A stretch of DNA of 25,114 nt from JBFHES01 sp041584015 (GTDB taxonomy: Bacteria > Bacteroidota > Bacteroidia > Bacteroidales > M50B96): contig JBFHES010000037.1 in assembly GCA_041584015.1 (NCBI GenBank), positions 1 to 25,114 on the forward strand, in the 5' to 3' direction. The position numbers and the translations under genes are program-made. The notes beneath the pieces are model-generated. The model did not search any database. It was not told the DNA's origin and was given only the letters and a program-made list of their open reading frames with translations. Below are positions 6,874 through 15,276 of the stretch, one piece after another; within the stretch, counting starts at the first letter, position 1; each line of letters begins with the position of its first letter.

Positions 6874-7854
6874 ATGAAAAAAAATCTACTACTTTTAGCC
6901 TTAATCGGATCGACATTATTAATGAATGCTCAACAGTGGGTAAATCTTAATTTGAATCATTATTGGAACGAAAGTGCCTTTAACTACGGAGATATTTATG
7001 CAGATGCAAATGGTGCTGCCGTTGAAATCACAAGAGTACAATATTACCTTTCCGGAATATCGTTCACTCATGATGGAGGACAAGTAACAACACTTACCGA
7101 CGAATACGTGTTAGCCAGTGCCAATATTGCCAATTACAGCCTGGACCTTGCACCAATCGCATCACTGGAGAAGGTGAGTTTTAATCTGGGTGTTGATGCG
7201 GATCACAATCACCTTGATCCGAATAGCTATGACCAGAACCATCCGCTGGCTCCTCAAAACCCTAATATGCATTGGGGCTGGACAGCCGGTTATAAGTTTC
7301 TGGCCATTGAAGGTTTGGTAGATTCTGATGGCGATCAAAACCCGGACAAAATATTTCAATTTCATGTTACAGGTGACGATAACTACCTCACGTCAATTAC
7401 TGACCTCGAAACTTCGGGATCGTCAAACGGAACGGTTTTGGAAGTTACAGTAAAGGTTAACATTGCCAACTGGCTGACAAATATCGATCTCATAGCCGCT
7501 GGTGTGCTGCATGGTGTATTCCCTGATAACGGAACCATCATGTCTAATTCTGTTAGTCAATCTGTTTTTGCGCCGGTAAGCCTGAACGCTATAGAAGATA
7601 ATTACATGCGAAGCAGCAATGTATTCTTCGATTACAGCCTTTCGTATGCTCCAACAATATTTTATAATTTCCCAGAGAATAGTTCTGTTGATCTAAGAGT
7701 AGTTGACATGTTTGGTAAGACTATTTTTATTGAACAAAATTTAAATAATGAAGGAAATTACTTTATAAATCGCGAACTTGCTGTCGGAACTTACATAGCC
7801 AACTTAAAAGCATCGAACGGTGAAACGATTACAAAACGTTTTATTGTTAGATAG
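6874..7854 (+). CDS. MbnP-like copper-site protein with T9SS C-terminal sorting domain
   Basis: 326-residue secreted protein. Signal peptide at 1-20 (hydrophobic, cleavage near NAQ), an MbnP-like domain at about 21-235, and a C-terminal beta domain at about 255-326 that looks like a T9SS type A sorting signal (ends in TKRFIVR). Family-like features in the MbnP domain are VQYYLSGISF, the His-rich DADHNHLDPNSYD segment (H111, H113), PNMHWGWTAGYKFLAIEG (H133, W134, W136) and FQFHVTG (H164). In methanotroph MbnP a Trp is converted to kynurenine by the partner MbnH and helps bind copper; the conserved HWGW segment is the obvious candidate region, although I cannot say which Trp. A TTG at 6829 opens the frame earlier, but the ATG at 6874 gives a normal signal peptide. 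The di-heme gene begins 18 bases downstream. Confidence 0.8.
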   Translation: MKKNLLLLALIGSTLLMNAQQWVNLNLNHYWNESAFNYGDIYADANGAAVEITRVQYYLSGISFTHDGGQVTTLTDEYVLASANIANYSLDLAPIASLEKVSFNLGVDADHNHLDPNSYDQNHPLAPQNPNMHWGWTAGYKFLAIEGLVDSDGDQNPDKIFQFHVTGDDNYLTSITDLETSGSSNGTVLEVTVKVNIANWLTNIDLIAAGVLHGVFPDNGTIMSNSVSQSVFAPVSLNAIEDNYMRSSNVFFDYSLSYAPTIFYNFPENSSVDLRVVDMFGKTIFIEQNLNNEGNYFINRELAVGTYIANLKASNGETITKRFIVR

Positions 7855-7872
7855 CTAAACACCTAAAGCTGC

Positions 7873-8901
7873 ATGACGATAAAACGAGGACTAATACTAG
7901 GGTTTGTTGCTATTCTTGGTTTTGGCTTTTGTTTAAAAACCTATCAGGAAACTTATTCATTGGTAATCCCTGATCATTTTCCAGAAATAACATTTCCTAA
8001 AGACAATGCCCTCACAGAATCAAGAGTAGCCCTAGGAAAAAAATTATTCTACGACCCTATTTTATCGCGAGATAGAAGTATCTCATGTGCAAGCTGCCAT
8101 CAGCCAGCCTATGCCTTTACCGATGGATTAAAAACAAGCACCGGTTCAAAAGAGCAGAAAACATTACGCAATGCGCCAACTCTTACTAATGTTGCTTATC
8201 AGGATTCTGGCCTGCTCTTCGATGGTGGAGTGCCTACACTTGAAATGCAGGTTATTGTTCCCGTACAAGAACATGTTGAGTTCGATTTTGATCTGAGACT
8301 AATTGCAGAGCGACTAAAGAAAGACGCGGACTATGTGCAATTAGCCATGGATGCCTATTCTCAAACACCAAATCCGTTTGTAATTACCAGAGCCATTGCT
8401 GCATTTGAACGAACACTGATTAGTGGAAACTCGCGTTTTGACCAATACTTTTTGGGTAATACGCTAAACACCCTAAGCTACAAAGAGCTGCTGGGCTATT
8501 CTCTATTTCATAACAAGCTCAACTGTGCCACCTGCCATAGCGGTTTTAATTTCACCAACCTATCTTTACAGAACAATGGTCTCTACGCAAATAAATATCC
8601 AGCAGACTCTGGCAGAATGAGGATTACACATAAAGAAGTTGATCGAGATAAATTTAAGGTTCCCACCTTAAGAAATATCGAAGTTACAGCACCTTATATG
8701 CACGATGGAAGCATGGCTAGCTTAGAAGAGTTAATCGACCATTACGCAAGTGGCGGCAAAAACCACCCGAATAAAAGTGAATTGATCAAACCATTTGAAC
8801 TAAGCGAAAACGAAAAGCAAGCGCTCATTGGTTTTCTAAAAAGCCTTACCGATGAAGAGTTTCTAAACAACAAAAAATTCCTTCCTGAAATTGGGAACTA
8901 A
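7873..8901 (+). CDS. MbnH/MauG-like di-heme cytochrome c peroxidase family protein
   Basis: 342 residues with an N-terminal hydrophobic signal/anchor (6-20), then the di-heme peroxidase fold. Two c-type heme sites: CASCH (C72, C75, H76) and CATCH (C218, C221, H222). Downstream motifs FKVPTLRNIEVTAPYMHDGSM (261-281) and LIGFLKSLTD near the C-terminus are typical of the CcpA/MauG family. Di-heme peroxidases reduce H2O2; MauG/MbnH members instead use high-valent heme to oxidise a partner protein. The gene lies 18 bases after an MbnP-like gene, so modification of that protein's Trp is the likely job, in the periplasm. A general cytochrome c peroxidase role is the alternative; the distal heme ligand that would help decide cannot be assigned by eye. 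Confidence 0.9.
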   Translation: MTIKRGLILGFVAILGFGFCLKTYQETYSLVIPDHFPEITFPKDNALTESRVALGKKLFYDPILSRDRSISCASCHQPAYAFTDGLKTSTGSKEQKTLRNAPTLTNVAYQDSGLLFDGGVPTLEMQVIVPVQEHVEFDFDLRLIAERLKKDADYVQLAMDAYSQTPNPFVITRAIAAFERTLISGNSRFDQYFLGNTLNTLSYKELLGYSLFHNKLNCATCHSGFNFTNLSLQNNGLYANKYPADSGRMRITHKEVDRDKFKVPTLRNIEVTAPYMHDGSMASLEELIDHYASGGKNHPNKSELIKPFELSENEKQALIGFLKSLTDEEFLNNKKFLPEIGN

Positions 8902-8910
8902 AAAAGTAGT

Positions 8911-9864
8911 CTAATGATCGGAGATGATTAATTTCTTTGAGCATACTTCGTTGTACCCTACAAGTCGAACAATATAATTACCATTTGGCAGCCCATCAAG
9001 ATTAATAGTTTCTCTTTCGAGCATGAGCTTTTTTGTAAGCATTAATTCTCCAATTATTGAATAGATCTGAAAAGTTAATGGTCGTCTAATATCCTCAGGA
9101 AACACGGAGATATAGTTCGATGCCGGGTTCGGATATACAGTAAAGCCATCAGGTCTTTCAAACTCATGCACCTCTCCACCCAAATCAACAAAATTCAAAA
9201 CAATATCATCTACCATCCACCCCTCAGCTACATCTGCAATTGAATCGCTTATATAATTGAATCGCACAATTACTGTATCACCATACCATTTTACGGGAAA
9301 AATTCCATACTGGAACTTAGATTCAACCCAACCGTTGGAATTCCCCGAAAAACCAAGCTCGCCATTAAACAGGGTATCGGAAGTACTATACAGATTCTCT
9401 GAAAAATCGTTTGGATAAAGCGCCCAAGACGGAGAACTTCCTGTTACAATAATATTCTCCCATGACTGACGGTTGTCGAACGAGATACTAACAAAGCCGC
9501 CGTCTGTAAGGGTATCAGTGTTATACCGATGACGAAAAGAAATCATAAAACTATAAGGTATAAACCCAAACTCATCAACAGTGTACTTAACTTCAAAAAA
9601 TGAATTTGTATTAATCGGGATTGCGTTTAATGTATCTGTCATGATAGCCTTGTCTGGCGAAAAAGCAGCATTAAATAAGGTTTTCGATGGTTGACCTATT
9701 TGCCAAACATTTGCACTTGAAGTATCTAAAACTATCACGTCAACACCTTGCTCGAATGTACAAGAATCTTCAGGCCAAACGCCATTACCAGTAAAAATCT
9801 GGCCCTTTAGGTTTGAACACAGCAACAACAGGATACAGGTGAGAGGTAGTACAAATTTTGTCAT
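8911..9864 (-). CDS. Secreted protein with T9SS type A sorting domain
   Basis: 317 residues from the preferred ATG at 9864, which gives a clear signal peptide (MTKFVLPLTCILLLLCSN, cleavage near KGQ). The mature N-terminal region (about 23-230) is beta-rich, with GWVESKFQY and EGWMVDDIVLNF; the GW-VDDI pattern occurs in many jelly-roll/MAM-like domains of secreted Bacteroidota proteins. The C-terminal 75 residues are a T9SS type A sorting domain: VYPNPASNYISV (243-254), LPNGNYIVRL (292-301), ending KKLIISDH. No catalytic motif was found, so adhesion or polymer binding is possible but unproven. The frame extends upstream to an ATG at 9915 and a non-ATG start at 10002, both of which would bury the signal peptide. 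It converges with the di-heme gene, whose stop is nine bases away. Confidence 0.75.
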   Translation of the reverse strand: MTKFVLPLTCILLLLCSNLKGQIFTGNGVWPEDSCTFEQGVDVIVLDTSSANVWQIGQPSKTLFNAAFSPDKAIMTDTLNAIPINTNSFFEVKYTVDEFGFIPYSFMISFRHRYNTDTLTDGGFVSISFDNRQSWENIIVTGSSPSWALYPNDFSENLYSTSDTLFNGELGFSGNSNGWVESKFQYGIFPVKWYGDTVIVRFNYISDSIADVAEGWMVDDIVLNFVDLGGEVHEFERPDGFTVYPNPASNYISVFPEDIRRPLTFQIYSIIGELMLTKKLMLERETINLDGLPNGNYIVRLVGYNEVCSKKLIISDH

Positions 9865-10018
9865 AGAAGGGATAATTCTGTGAATAAATGATTTTGCAAC
9901 TTCAAACAGACGCATGGGTTTAGTATATAGTTGCACATAAATTAAGATTAATTTAACATATTCATCCAATTCCAACATTACCGTTGACTCAATAAAAGGC
10001 ACTTTAAAAGAATCCTTT

Positions 10019-10026
10019 TATCTTAG
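10019..10026 (+). promoter_or_regulatory. Weak -7-like box for the aldo/keto reductase
   Basis: TATCTTAG matches TAnnTTTG at seven of eight positions and lies 20 bases before the ATG at 10047, giving a short leader. No TTG occurs at the expected upstream spacing, so the call is tentative. Confidence 0.3.
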
Positions 10027-10046
10027 CCCTTAATAACTTTATAATT

Positions 10047-10988
10047 ATGAGTGAACCAGCTAAAAATCCTTTACAATTATTAAATAAATCAACGCAACGC
10101 TTTGCATATGGATGTATGCGGGCTGGAGGATCGTGGGATGACACACCAATTGGGGTGAGTGATTTTTCGCGCACCGATAAAATCTTTATTGCAGCCATAG
10201 ATGCAGGAATAAAACTTTTCGATCATGCAGACATATATACGCATGGGAAATCGGAGAAACTATTTGGTCAATTTTTAAAAGCGCGGCCGAGTATGCGTCA
10301 ACGAATATTATTACAATCTAAGTGCGGAATAAAGTTCGAGAATGCAACAAACGCATCTCCTTATCAATATGATTTAAGCTACCAACACATTGTTAGCTCC
10401 GCAGAAGCTAGCTTAAAACGGCTTAATACCGACCACCTGGACATTTACCTCTTACACCGGCCTGATCCTTTAATGATTCCCGAAGAAGTAGCCAGGGCCT
10501 TTGATCATTTGCATAGCTCGGGTAAGGTAAGACACTTTGGGGTGAGCAATTTTAACGTACCTCAACTGCGCTTACTGCAATCAGCAATTGATCAATCAAT
10601 CATTACCAACCAAATAGAATTAAGCTTACAACATCATGCACCTATTTCTGATTGCATTGATGGTGAAAACAAATATGGGATTCTTGAGTATTGCCAGCAA
10701 CATGACATTCAGATTCAGGCTTGGTCGCCATTAGCAGGTGGCAACGCAAATAAAGAGCAATCAGAAGTTTTGGCTGAAAAACTATCGGAGTTGGCTGAAA
10801 AATATGGGCAAAGCAATGAAAACATTATGCTGGCTTGGCTTCTAAGACATCCGGCCGGCATTTTACCAGTTATTGGAAGTACCCAAGCCGCTAGAATTGC
10901 AGACATGGTGCAAGCTGGCAAAATTAAGCTCAGCAGAGATGAATGGTATGGTTTGTTGGCTGCTGCAAGAAAAAAGGTTCTGCCTTAG
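10047..10988 (+). CDS. Aldo/keto reductase family oxidoreductase (YdhF-like)
   Basis: Cytoplasmic NADPH-dependent TIM-barrel reductase, 313 residues, full length for the family. The catalytic tetrad is visible: D59 and Y64 (FDHADIY), K92 (QSKCG) and H137 (LLHRP). Other family marks are VRHFGVSNF (161-169), NQIELSL (188-194) with the barrel strand IQAWSPLAGG (223-232), and the cofactor-binding segment LPVIGST (273-279). The sequence around FAYGCMRAGG and LHRPDP is closest to the YdhF-type branch by recollection. Physiological substrate is unknown. It is the only plus-strand gene between two minus-strand units, 182 bases from the divergent T9SS gene, and ends before a hairpin that mainly terminates the opposing tonB operon. 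Confidence 0.9.
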   Translation: MSEPAKNPLQLLNKSTQRFAYGCMRAGGSWDDTPIGVSDFSRTDKIFIAAIDAGIKLFDHADIYTHGKSEKLFGQFLKARPSMRQRILLQSKCGIKFENATNASPYQYDLSYQHIVSSAEASLKRLNTDHLDIYLLHRPDPLMIPEEVARAFDHLHSSGKVRHFGVSNFNVPQLRLLQSAIDQSIITNQIELSLQHHAPISDCIDGENKYGILEYCQQHDIQIQAWSPLAGGNANKEQSEVLAEKLSELAEKYGQSNENIMLAWLLRHPAGILPVIGSTQAARIADMVQAGKIKLSRDEWYGLLAAARKKVLP

Positions 10989-11018
10989 TTGCATGAATAC
11001 AAACCACCAGAAAAGCAA

Positions 11019-11042
11019 AAACCCAGACCGAAGTCTGGGTTT
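11019..11042 (-). terminator. Intrinsic terminator of the exbB-exbD-tonB operon
   Basis: A perfect 10-base stem, AAACCCAGAC (11019-11028) with GTCTGGGTTT (11033-11042), closes a 4-base loop that reads TTCG on the minus strand, a stable tetraloop type. On the minus strand a five-T run follows; on the plus strand there is little T tract, so it serves mainly the tonB side, although it lies between convergent genes and may also act weakly for the aldo/keto reductase. Confidence 0.85.
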
Positions 11043-11063
11043 CAAATGATATATTCTGAACCC

Positions 11064-11963
11064 CTATTCAAGTACAAAGCTAATTGTAATTGTACCTACC
11101 TGGTCTGGGGAGTTTGGTTTTGTATTAAATCGAACCTTCATAGCAGCCTCTTTAGCTTTTTTCACTAAATATTGATCCTGTGTTGTAGAGCCCCGTACAC
11201 CGGCATTTGCCCATATTACGTCGCCATTACTATTTACACGTATATCCACTACTACTTTTCCTTCTTTCTGAGAGTCATCCTCAATTTTAGGCATATAAAC
11301 CGAGCTACGACCTGCCAGACTGTATGAAATACCTTTATCGCCTAAGCCATGTCCATCGCCCTGAATATTACTATTTATCGATCCTGTTTCTTTTCCTTGG
11401 TTACCCTCACCCCCAGTTTCGCCTTGCCCTGTTGCATCGCTCTCTTTACCTTTAGCAAATGCATTTCCTATTCTATCATTAATTTCCTGAGCTTGTTGTG
11501 CCAAACGTTCCTGTTCCAAACGCTCTTCCTCTTCTTTACGTTTACGCTCTATCTCGGCTAATCGTTCCTTTTCAATGCGTTCCTTTTCTATTCTCTCCTG
11601 CTCAATCTGCTCAGCCGTCTTTTCTTTCTTTTTAGGCTCTTCCTTCTTCTTTGGTTCCAGAGCGGCTGCTTCTTCAATATCTTGAGTTAAAACCTCATCA
11701 ACAGCTTCCTGTGATTCGGTAACTTCAGGCGGGGTATTCGCTTGTTGCGTTTCCTGTGGTTTGGTTTCTTTTGGAGGTGCCGTTTTTTGAGGCTCAACTT
11801 TTCCGGAACCCGTATCGGTATTACCAAAATTTATGAGAATTCCCTCTTCGCCAGGTAAAGGCAAAGCAGTGCGGAAACCCAAAAAGATTAGCAGAGCCAG
11901 AAGCCCTAAATGGAACACTATGGTTCCTATCAATCCTCGTTTATGTTCTTTAAAATAACTCAT
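11064..11963 (-). CDS. TonB-family energy transducer
   Basis: Inner-membrane anchored protein that transmits proton-motive force to outer-membrane TonB-dependent transporters, 299 residues. A cytoplasmic start (MSYFKEHKRG) is followed by one membrane helix (about 11-29), a Pro/Glu/Lys-rich spanning region (55-115), a long Glu/Arg/Lys coiled coil (about 118-165), a Gly-rich linker (176-210) and a C-terminal TonB-type domain (215-299: GKVVVDIRVNSNGDV, AAMKVRFNTKP, GTITISFVLE). The layout also resembles TolA-like proteins, and the C-terminal domain is shorter on the Pro-rich side than classical TonB, but the neighbouring exbB and exbD fit both. It starts at an ATG 53 bases after exbD. A likely client is the SusC-type receptor elsewhere in the window. 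Confidence 0.85.
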   Translation of the reverse strand: MSYFKEHKRGLIGTIVFHLGLLALLIFLGFRTALPLPGEEGILINFGNTDTGSGKVEPQKTAPPKETKPQETQQANTPPEVTESQEAVDEVLTQDIEEAAALEPKKKEEPKKKEKTAEQIEQERIEKERIEKERLAEIERKRKEEEERLEQERLAQQAQEINDRIGNAFAKGKESDATGQGETGGEGNQGKETGSINSNIQGDGHGLGDKGISYSLAGRSSVYMPKIEDDSQKEGKVVVDIRVNSNGDVIWANAGVRGSTTQDQYLVKKAKEAAMKVRFNTKPNSPDQVGTITISFVLE

Positions 11964-12016
11964 TCCTTAATTTTCACAACTTATCCGGTTGATGCCTGAA
12001 TCGTAAAGATTCCATA

Positions 12017-12412
12017 CTACTTCTCTGGACTTGTTGCTAAAATCATTTTATATTTATTACGTTTTGCAATATTCATCACTTTGACCACATGCTCGATATC
12101 TACAGTTTTATCCGCATGAAGGGCAATATACATTTCCTCATTATTACCTAATTCATCAACCAATTGACTTTCTAACTGATTAAATGAAACCGCCCTATCA
12201 CCAATAAAGTAGCGAAGATCCGGAGTAATAGATACCGAAACATTGGGTTTAGCATTCTCCTGATTATTACTACTTGGAAGCAACAGTTTAAGCGCCGTTG
12301 GATGTACCAGTGTAGATGTAATCATGAAGAAGATGAGCAGCAGAAAAACAATGTCTGTCATAGACGACATGCTAAATGCAGCACTTACCTTATTTCTTGA
12401 TTTTAATGCCAT
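12017..12412 (-). CDS. exbD: ExbD/TolR family biopolymer transport protein
   Basis: 131-residue inner-membrane partner of ExbB. One N-terminal helix at 18-36 carries the conserved proton-path aspartate D20 (SMTDIVFLLLIFFM), followed by a periplasmic domain (about 45-131) with VSVSITPDLRYFIGDRAV and the ALHADKTVDIEHVVKVMNIA motif. The length and layout match the family. It starts ten bases after the exbB stop and is followed by tonB, so the three are one operon that converts ion-motive force into mechanical work. Confidence 0.92.
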   Translation of the reverse strand: MALKSRNKVSAAFSMSSMTDIVFLLLIFFMITSTLVHPTALKLLLPSSNNQENAKPNVSVSITPDLRYFIGDRAVSFNQLESQLVDELGNNEEMYIALHADKTVDIEHVVKVMNIAKRNKYKMILATSPEK

Positions 12413-12422
12413 ATCTAATTAT

Positions 12423-13112
12423 TTAGCTTACCGGTTCGTTAAGCAGATCCATAAACTCAGTTGTATTTGCCTCAAGAATTCCGATCACCTTCTCAACACG
12501 TGCAACAAGAATATTGTATGCAAAGTAGGCAATAATACCAACTGTTAAACCAGCTACTGTTGTTACCATTGCAGTATAAATACCTGAAGATAGAACACCA
12601 ACATCAATATTATTACCGGCATTGGCCATATTATAAAATGCTTCAATCATTCCCATCACAGTTCCAAGGAATCCAATCATAGGTGCACCACCAGCAATTG
12701 TTGCCATGGTTGGTAATCCTTTTTCGAGTTTACCAACTTCTTGTTTGCCTACATTTTCAATAGCTGCATTTACATCAGATAAAGAACGCCCTAAGCGACT
12801 AATACCTTTCTCCATCATGCGCGCAATTGGGCTATTTGTCGACCTACATAAGGCTAAAGCTGAATCGACCTTACCATCTGTTATATACTCCTTAATGCTA
12901 TTCATAAAGCTCACATCTTGTTTCGATGCACGTTTAATAGCAAAATATCTTTCAGCAAAGATATAGATGGCCATTACCGAAAGGAATGCAATTGGAATCA
13001 TGATCCAACCTCCCTTCATAGCCAGTTCGATAAACCGTAAGGTCATTTCGCTTGATTCTTCAGCTGCTGCTGTAGTTGTTGCACTTGCTTGTAATAAAAA
13101 AAACATACTCAT
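12423..13112 (-). CDS. exbB: ExbB/TolQ family proton channel protein (MotA/TolQ/ExbB)
   Basis: 229-residue membrane protein forming the ion channel of the TonB motor. After a short hydrophobic/Ala-rich N-terminus come three membrane helices: about 34-54, 134-158 (GGAPMIGFLGTVMGMIEAF) and 178-205 (GIYTAMVTTVAGLTVGIIAYFAYN). The second and third carry the family signature with conserved Gly and Thr residues. The cytoplasmic loop between helices 1 and 2 (55-133) has the usual length. First gene of exbB-exbD-tonB; the upstream terminator separates it from nhaD, so it should have its own promoter, which I could not identify with confidence (no exact TAnnTTTG in the gap). Confidence 0.92.
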   Translation of the reverse strand: MSMFFLLQASATTTAAAEESSEMTLRFIELAMKGGWIMIPIAFLSVMAIYIFAERYFAIKRASKQDVSFMNSIKEYITDGKVDSALALCRSTNSPIARMMEKGISRLGRSLSDVNAAIENVGKQEVGKLEKGLPTMATIAGGAPMIGFLGTVMGMIEAFYNMANAGNNIDVGVLSSGIYTAMVTTVAGLTVGIIAYFAYNILVARVEKVIGILEANTTEFMDLLNEPVS

Positions 13113-13144
13113 TTTTGTTTAGCTTTTTGCGGCAATTTATAAAA

Positions 13145-13179
13145 AAACGGGATATACATTAAGATAGTATATCCCGTTT
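13145..13179 (-). terminator. Intrinsic terminator of nhaD
   Basis: A perfect 13-base stem, AAACGGGATATAC (13145-13157) with GTATATCCCGTTT (13167-13179), has a 9-base loop and, on the minus strand, a seven-T tract immediately after it (13141-13147 read as A on the plus strand). It lies 30 bases after the nhaD stop and separates nhaD from exbB. Confidence 0.9.
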
Positions 13180-13208
13180 CCATTAAAAGTAATCAACAGC
13201 TTTGTCAA

Positions 13209-14660
13209 CTATAATCCAAGGATCATAAACTGTAGATAATATACACCAGCACCAGCTAAATATCCAACTAATGCGAGTAAACTAATTTTCTTTACATACC
13301 AAATAAAGTCAATCTTCTCTAATCCCATTGCTGCAACACCAGCTGCAGAACCAATAATTAGGATAGAGCCACCTGTTCCAGCACAATAAGCTAAGAATTG
13401 CCAGAAATGACCATCAACCACAAAGTCAGCAAGGTAACCAATGGTTCCTGCCTCAACAATAGGATACATACCCATAGCTCCTGCTACCAATGGTACATTA
13501 TCAACAATAGCTGAAAGAACACCAATAATAAGGTTGATTATATAAATGTTATGGAATGTTTCATCAAGAGAAACGGCAAGAACGGCAAGCTGTCCAGCTG
13601 ACTGAAGTGCTGCTACTGCTGTTAAAATTCCTAAGAAGAAAAAGATTGTTGGAACGTCAACCTTCTTAAGCACACCAATAACAGTTAATTTACGACGATC
13701 AACCAATGGCTTATTTCGGTGCATAATCTCAGTTGTTAACCAAATTACACCAAGGCCAAATAACATTCCCAGGTATGGAGGTAAGTGAGTTATAGTTTTA
13801 AATACAGGAACAAATAACAAAGCACAAACTCCCATTATTAATAGAAGTTTTCTTTCAAATGGGGTTGTAAACTCTTCGGTATCACCTTCTGCTAATTGCG
13901 GACGAGTAACATTTCCTTTCATTGTAAAGCTAACAATTACAAGCGGCACAAGCATAGTGAATAAACTTGGTACGATCACATTTAAGATAATGCTTCCGGC
14001 AGTAATCTGACCACCAATCCATAGCATAATAGTGGTTACATCACCAATTGGAGACCATGCTCCACCAGCATTTGCTGCAAGCACAACCATTGATGCAAAG
14101 AACCAACGTGTTTTCTTATCGTCGATTAACTTACGAAGCAATGCAACCAATACAATTGTTGTAGTAAGATTATCTAAAGCTGCAGACATGAAGAAGGTAA
14201 GGATGCTTAAGATCCAAAGTAACTTCACTTTGTTTGTTGTCTTAATCTTGTCGGTAATTAATTTAAATCCTTGGTGCTGATCAACCGTTTCAACAATTGT
14301 CATAGCTCCCAATAAGAAGAATAAAATAGATGCAATCTCAATTAAGTGATGCTCCAAATCATGAACTACAAAATGAGCCTGATCGTGACCTGTATGAACA
14401 ATCGGTTCCCAAATTTGCTTGAACTGCCCGTCCTGTACACTTGGTTGAACATAAGCAATAACATCATGTGCCATTCCTTTTGCAGCCTCCCATGATGGGC
14501 TCAAACCTAAATTCAGAATCCCCTCATAATTAAGAGCATAAAGGGCCCAAAGTACTGTACCTGTTAATAAAGCAGAAGCTGCTTTATCGATTTTCAAAGG
14601 ATGTTCCAGTGCAATCATTGTGTACCCCAGAACAAAAATAACTACCATTAATACAAACAT
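13209..14660 (-). CDS. nhaD: NhaD-type Na+/H+ antiporter
   Basis: 483-residue polytopic inner-membrane protein of the NhaD/ArsB superfamily, exchanging Na+ (or Li+) for H+. More than ten hydrophobic segments are visible. Characteristic stretches are FFMSAALDNLTTTIV (156-170), ANAGGAWSPIGDVTTIMLW (196-214) and, in the second half, GVLSAIVDNVPLVAGAMGMYP, a mirror of the first discontinuous helix motif. A His-rich hydrophilic loop (88-105, HTGHDQAHFVVHDLEHH) follows the first helices. Such antiporters are common in marine and haloalkaliphilic bacteria and suit pH and sodium homeostasis. The gene is monocistronic: its own promoter is 55 bases upstream of the ATG and a strong terminator lies downstream. 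Confidence 0.93.
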   Translation of the reverse strand: MFVLMVVIFVLGYTMIALEHPLKIDKAASALLTGTVLWALYALNYEGILNLGLSPSWEAAKGMAHDVIAYVQPSVQDGQFKQIWEPIVHTGHDQAHFVVHDLEHHLIEIASILFFLLGAMTIVETVDQHQGFKLITDKIKTTNKVKLLWILSILTFFMSAALDNLTTTIVLVALLRKLIDDKKTRWFFASMVVLAANAGGAWSPIGDVTTIMLWIGGQITAGSIILNVIVPSLFTMLVPLVIVSFTMKGNVTRPQLAEGDTEEFTTPFERKLLLIMGVCALLFVPVFKTITHLPPYLGMLFGLGVIWLTTEIMHRNKPLVDRRKLTVIGVLKKVDVPTIFFFLGILTAVAALQSAGQLAVLAVSLDETFHNIYIINLIIGVLSAIVDNVPLVAGAMGMYPIVEAGTIGYLADFVVDGHFWQFLAYCAGTGGSILIIGSAAGVAAMGLEKIDFIWYVKKISLLALVGYLAGAGVYYLQFMILGL

Positions 14661-14714
14661 ATCTCGCTGTTTTTTAGTTTGTTAATAAAATTTATTTGTT
14701 TTTTAACAATTCGG

Positions 14715-14722
14715 CAAATATA
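14715..14722 (-). promoter_or_regulatory. Bacteroidota -7 box for nhaD
   Basis: On the minus strand TATATTTG is an exact TAnnTTTG match, 55 bases before the nhaD ATG (leader about 45 bases). Upstream, around 14719-14738, an inverted repeat (TATAGAT / ATCTATA, 6-base spacer) overlaps the -7 to -33 region and could be an operator. Confidence 0.6.
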
Positions 14723-14811
14723 GATATGTTGATCTATATATAGAAGGGCGGCATGTTATTTAGAAAGAATAAAAAGGAAGTGCGTGGCTAGTAAATAATT
14801 GTAAGCTAAAT

Positions 14812-15258
14812 CTATAATACCGAACGGATTTGAAACTTCTTGTTGTTAAACATATATTCGTCGCCAACTGAAAGACCTTCGATGGCAGAAAAGATTGGAA
14901 CTTTTGCCGACAAAACAAATAGCTCTTGGCTCTCGACATTTATTTTACCTATCCCAATTGCAATGAATAATGTTTGCATATTGGTTTCAACAATTGCCCC
15001 AAAGCCGACTTTTGCCAGCTCCAGTTTAAAATCAACTCTATCTAAGATTTGAAGATCGTTGAGTGCGCGCTGATATTGCACGGCAAACAAATCACGTTTA
15101 CGAAGAAGCTGCGCACGAAAAGCATCATACCTGTCGCGCGGGCATCCATACTCATTTGCCTGCTGTTGAAGATCGTCCATGGCTTCCTTTGCCAGATCGG
15201 CCTTTTCCTGCTGAACCCGTTTACATTCTTCAATAACCTTCAATTTAAAATCATTCAC
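14812..15258 (-). CDS. Gre/Rnk-like protein (coiled coil plus FKBP-like C-terminal domain)
   Basis: 148 residues; members of this Bacteroidota group are often mislabelled 3-oxoacyl-ACP synthase. The N-terminal half (1-75) is a Gln/Glu/Arg-rich coiled coil; the C-terminal half (about 83-148) resembles the GreA/GreB C-terminal fold: VGFGAIVETNMQTLFIAIGIG, then SAKVPIFSAIEGLSVGDEYMF in place of the usual SPIGxALxGxxxGD. The GreA N-terminal acidic tip cannot be verified. A role at RNA polymerase is inference. The start is a GTG at 15258, the only start codon in frame after a TAA; an ATG at 15277 overlapping the prfC stop lies in another frame and meets TGA after eight codons. Probably co-transcribed with prfC. 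Confidence 0.55.
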   Translation of the reverse strand: MNDFKLKVIEECKRVQQEKADLAKEAMDDLQQQANEYGCPRDRYDAFRAQLLRKRDLFAVQYQRALNDLQILDRVDFKLELAKVGFGAIVETNMQTLFIAIGIGKINVESQELFVLSAKVPIFSAIEGLSVGDEYMFNNKKFQIRSVL

Positions 15259-15276
15259 CGTCTTCGTATTTTGCCA

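Noticed and set aside
9865..10002. N-terminal extension of the T9SS cargo gene
   Set aside because: Earlier starts would place 17 to 46 residues before the signal peptide; ATG at 9864 gives a normal one.
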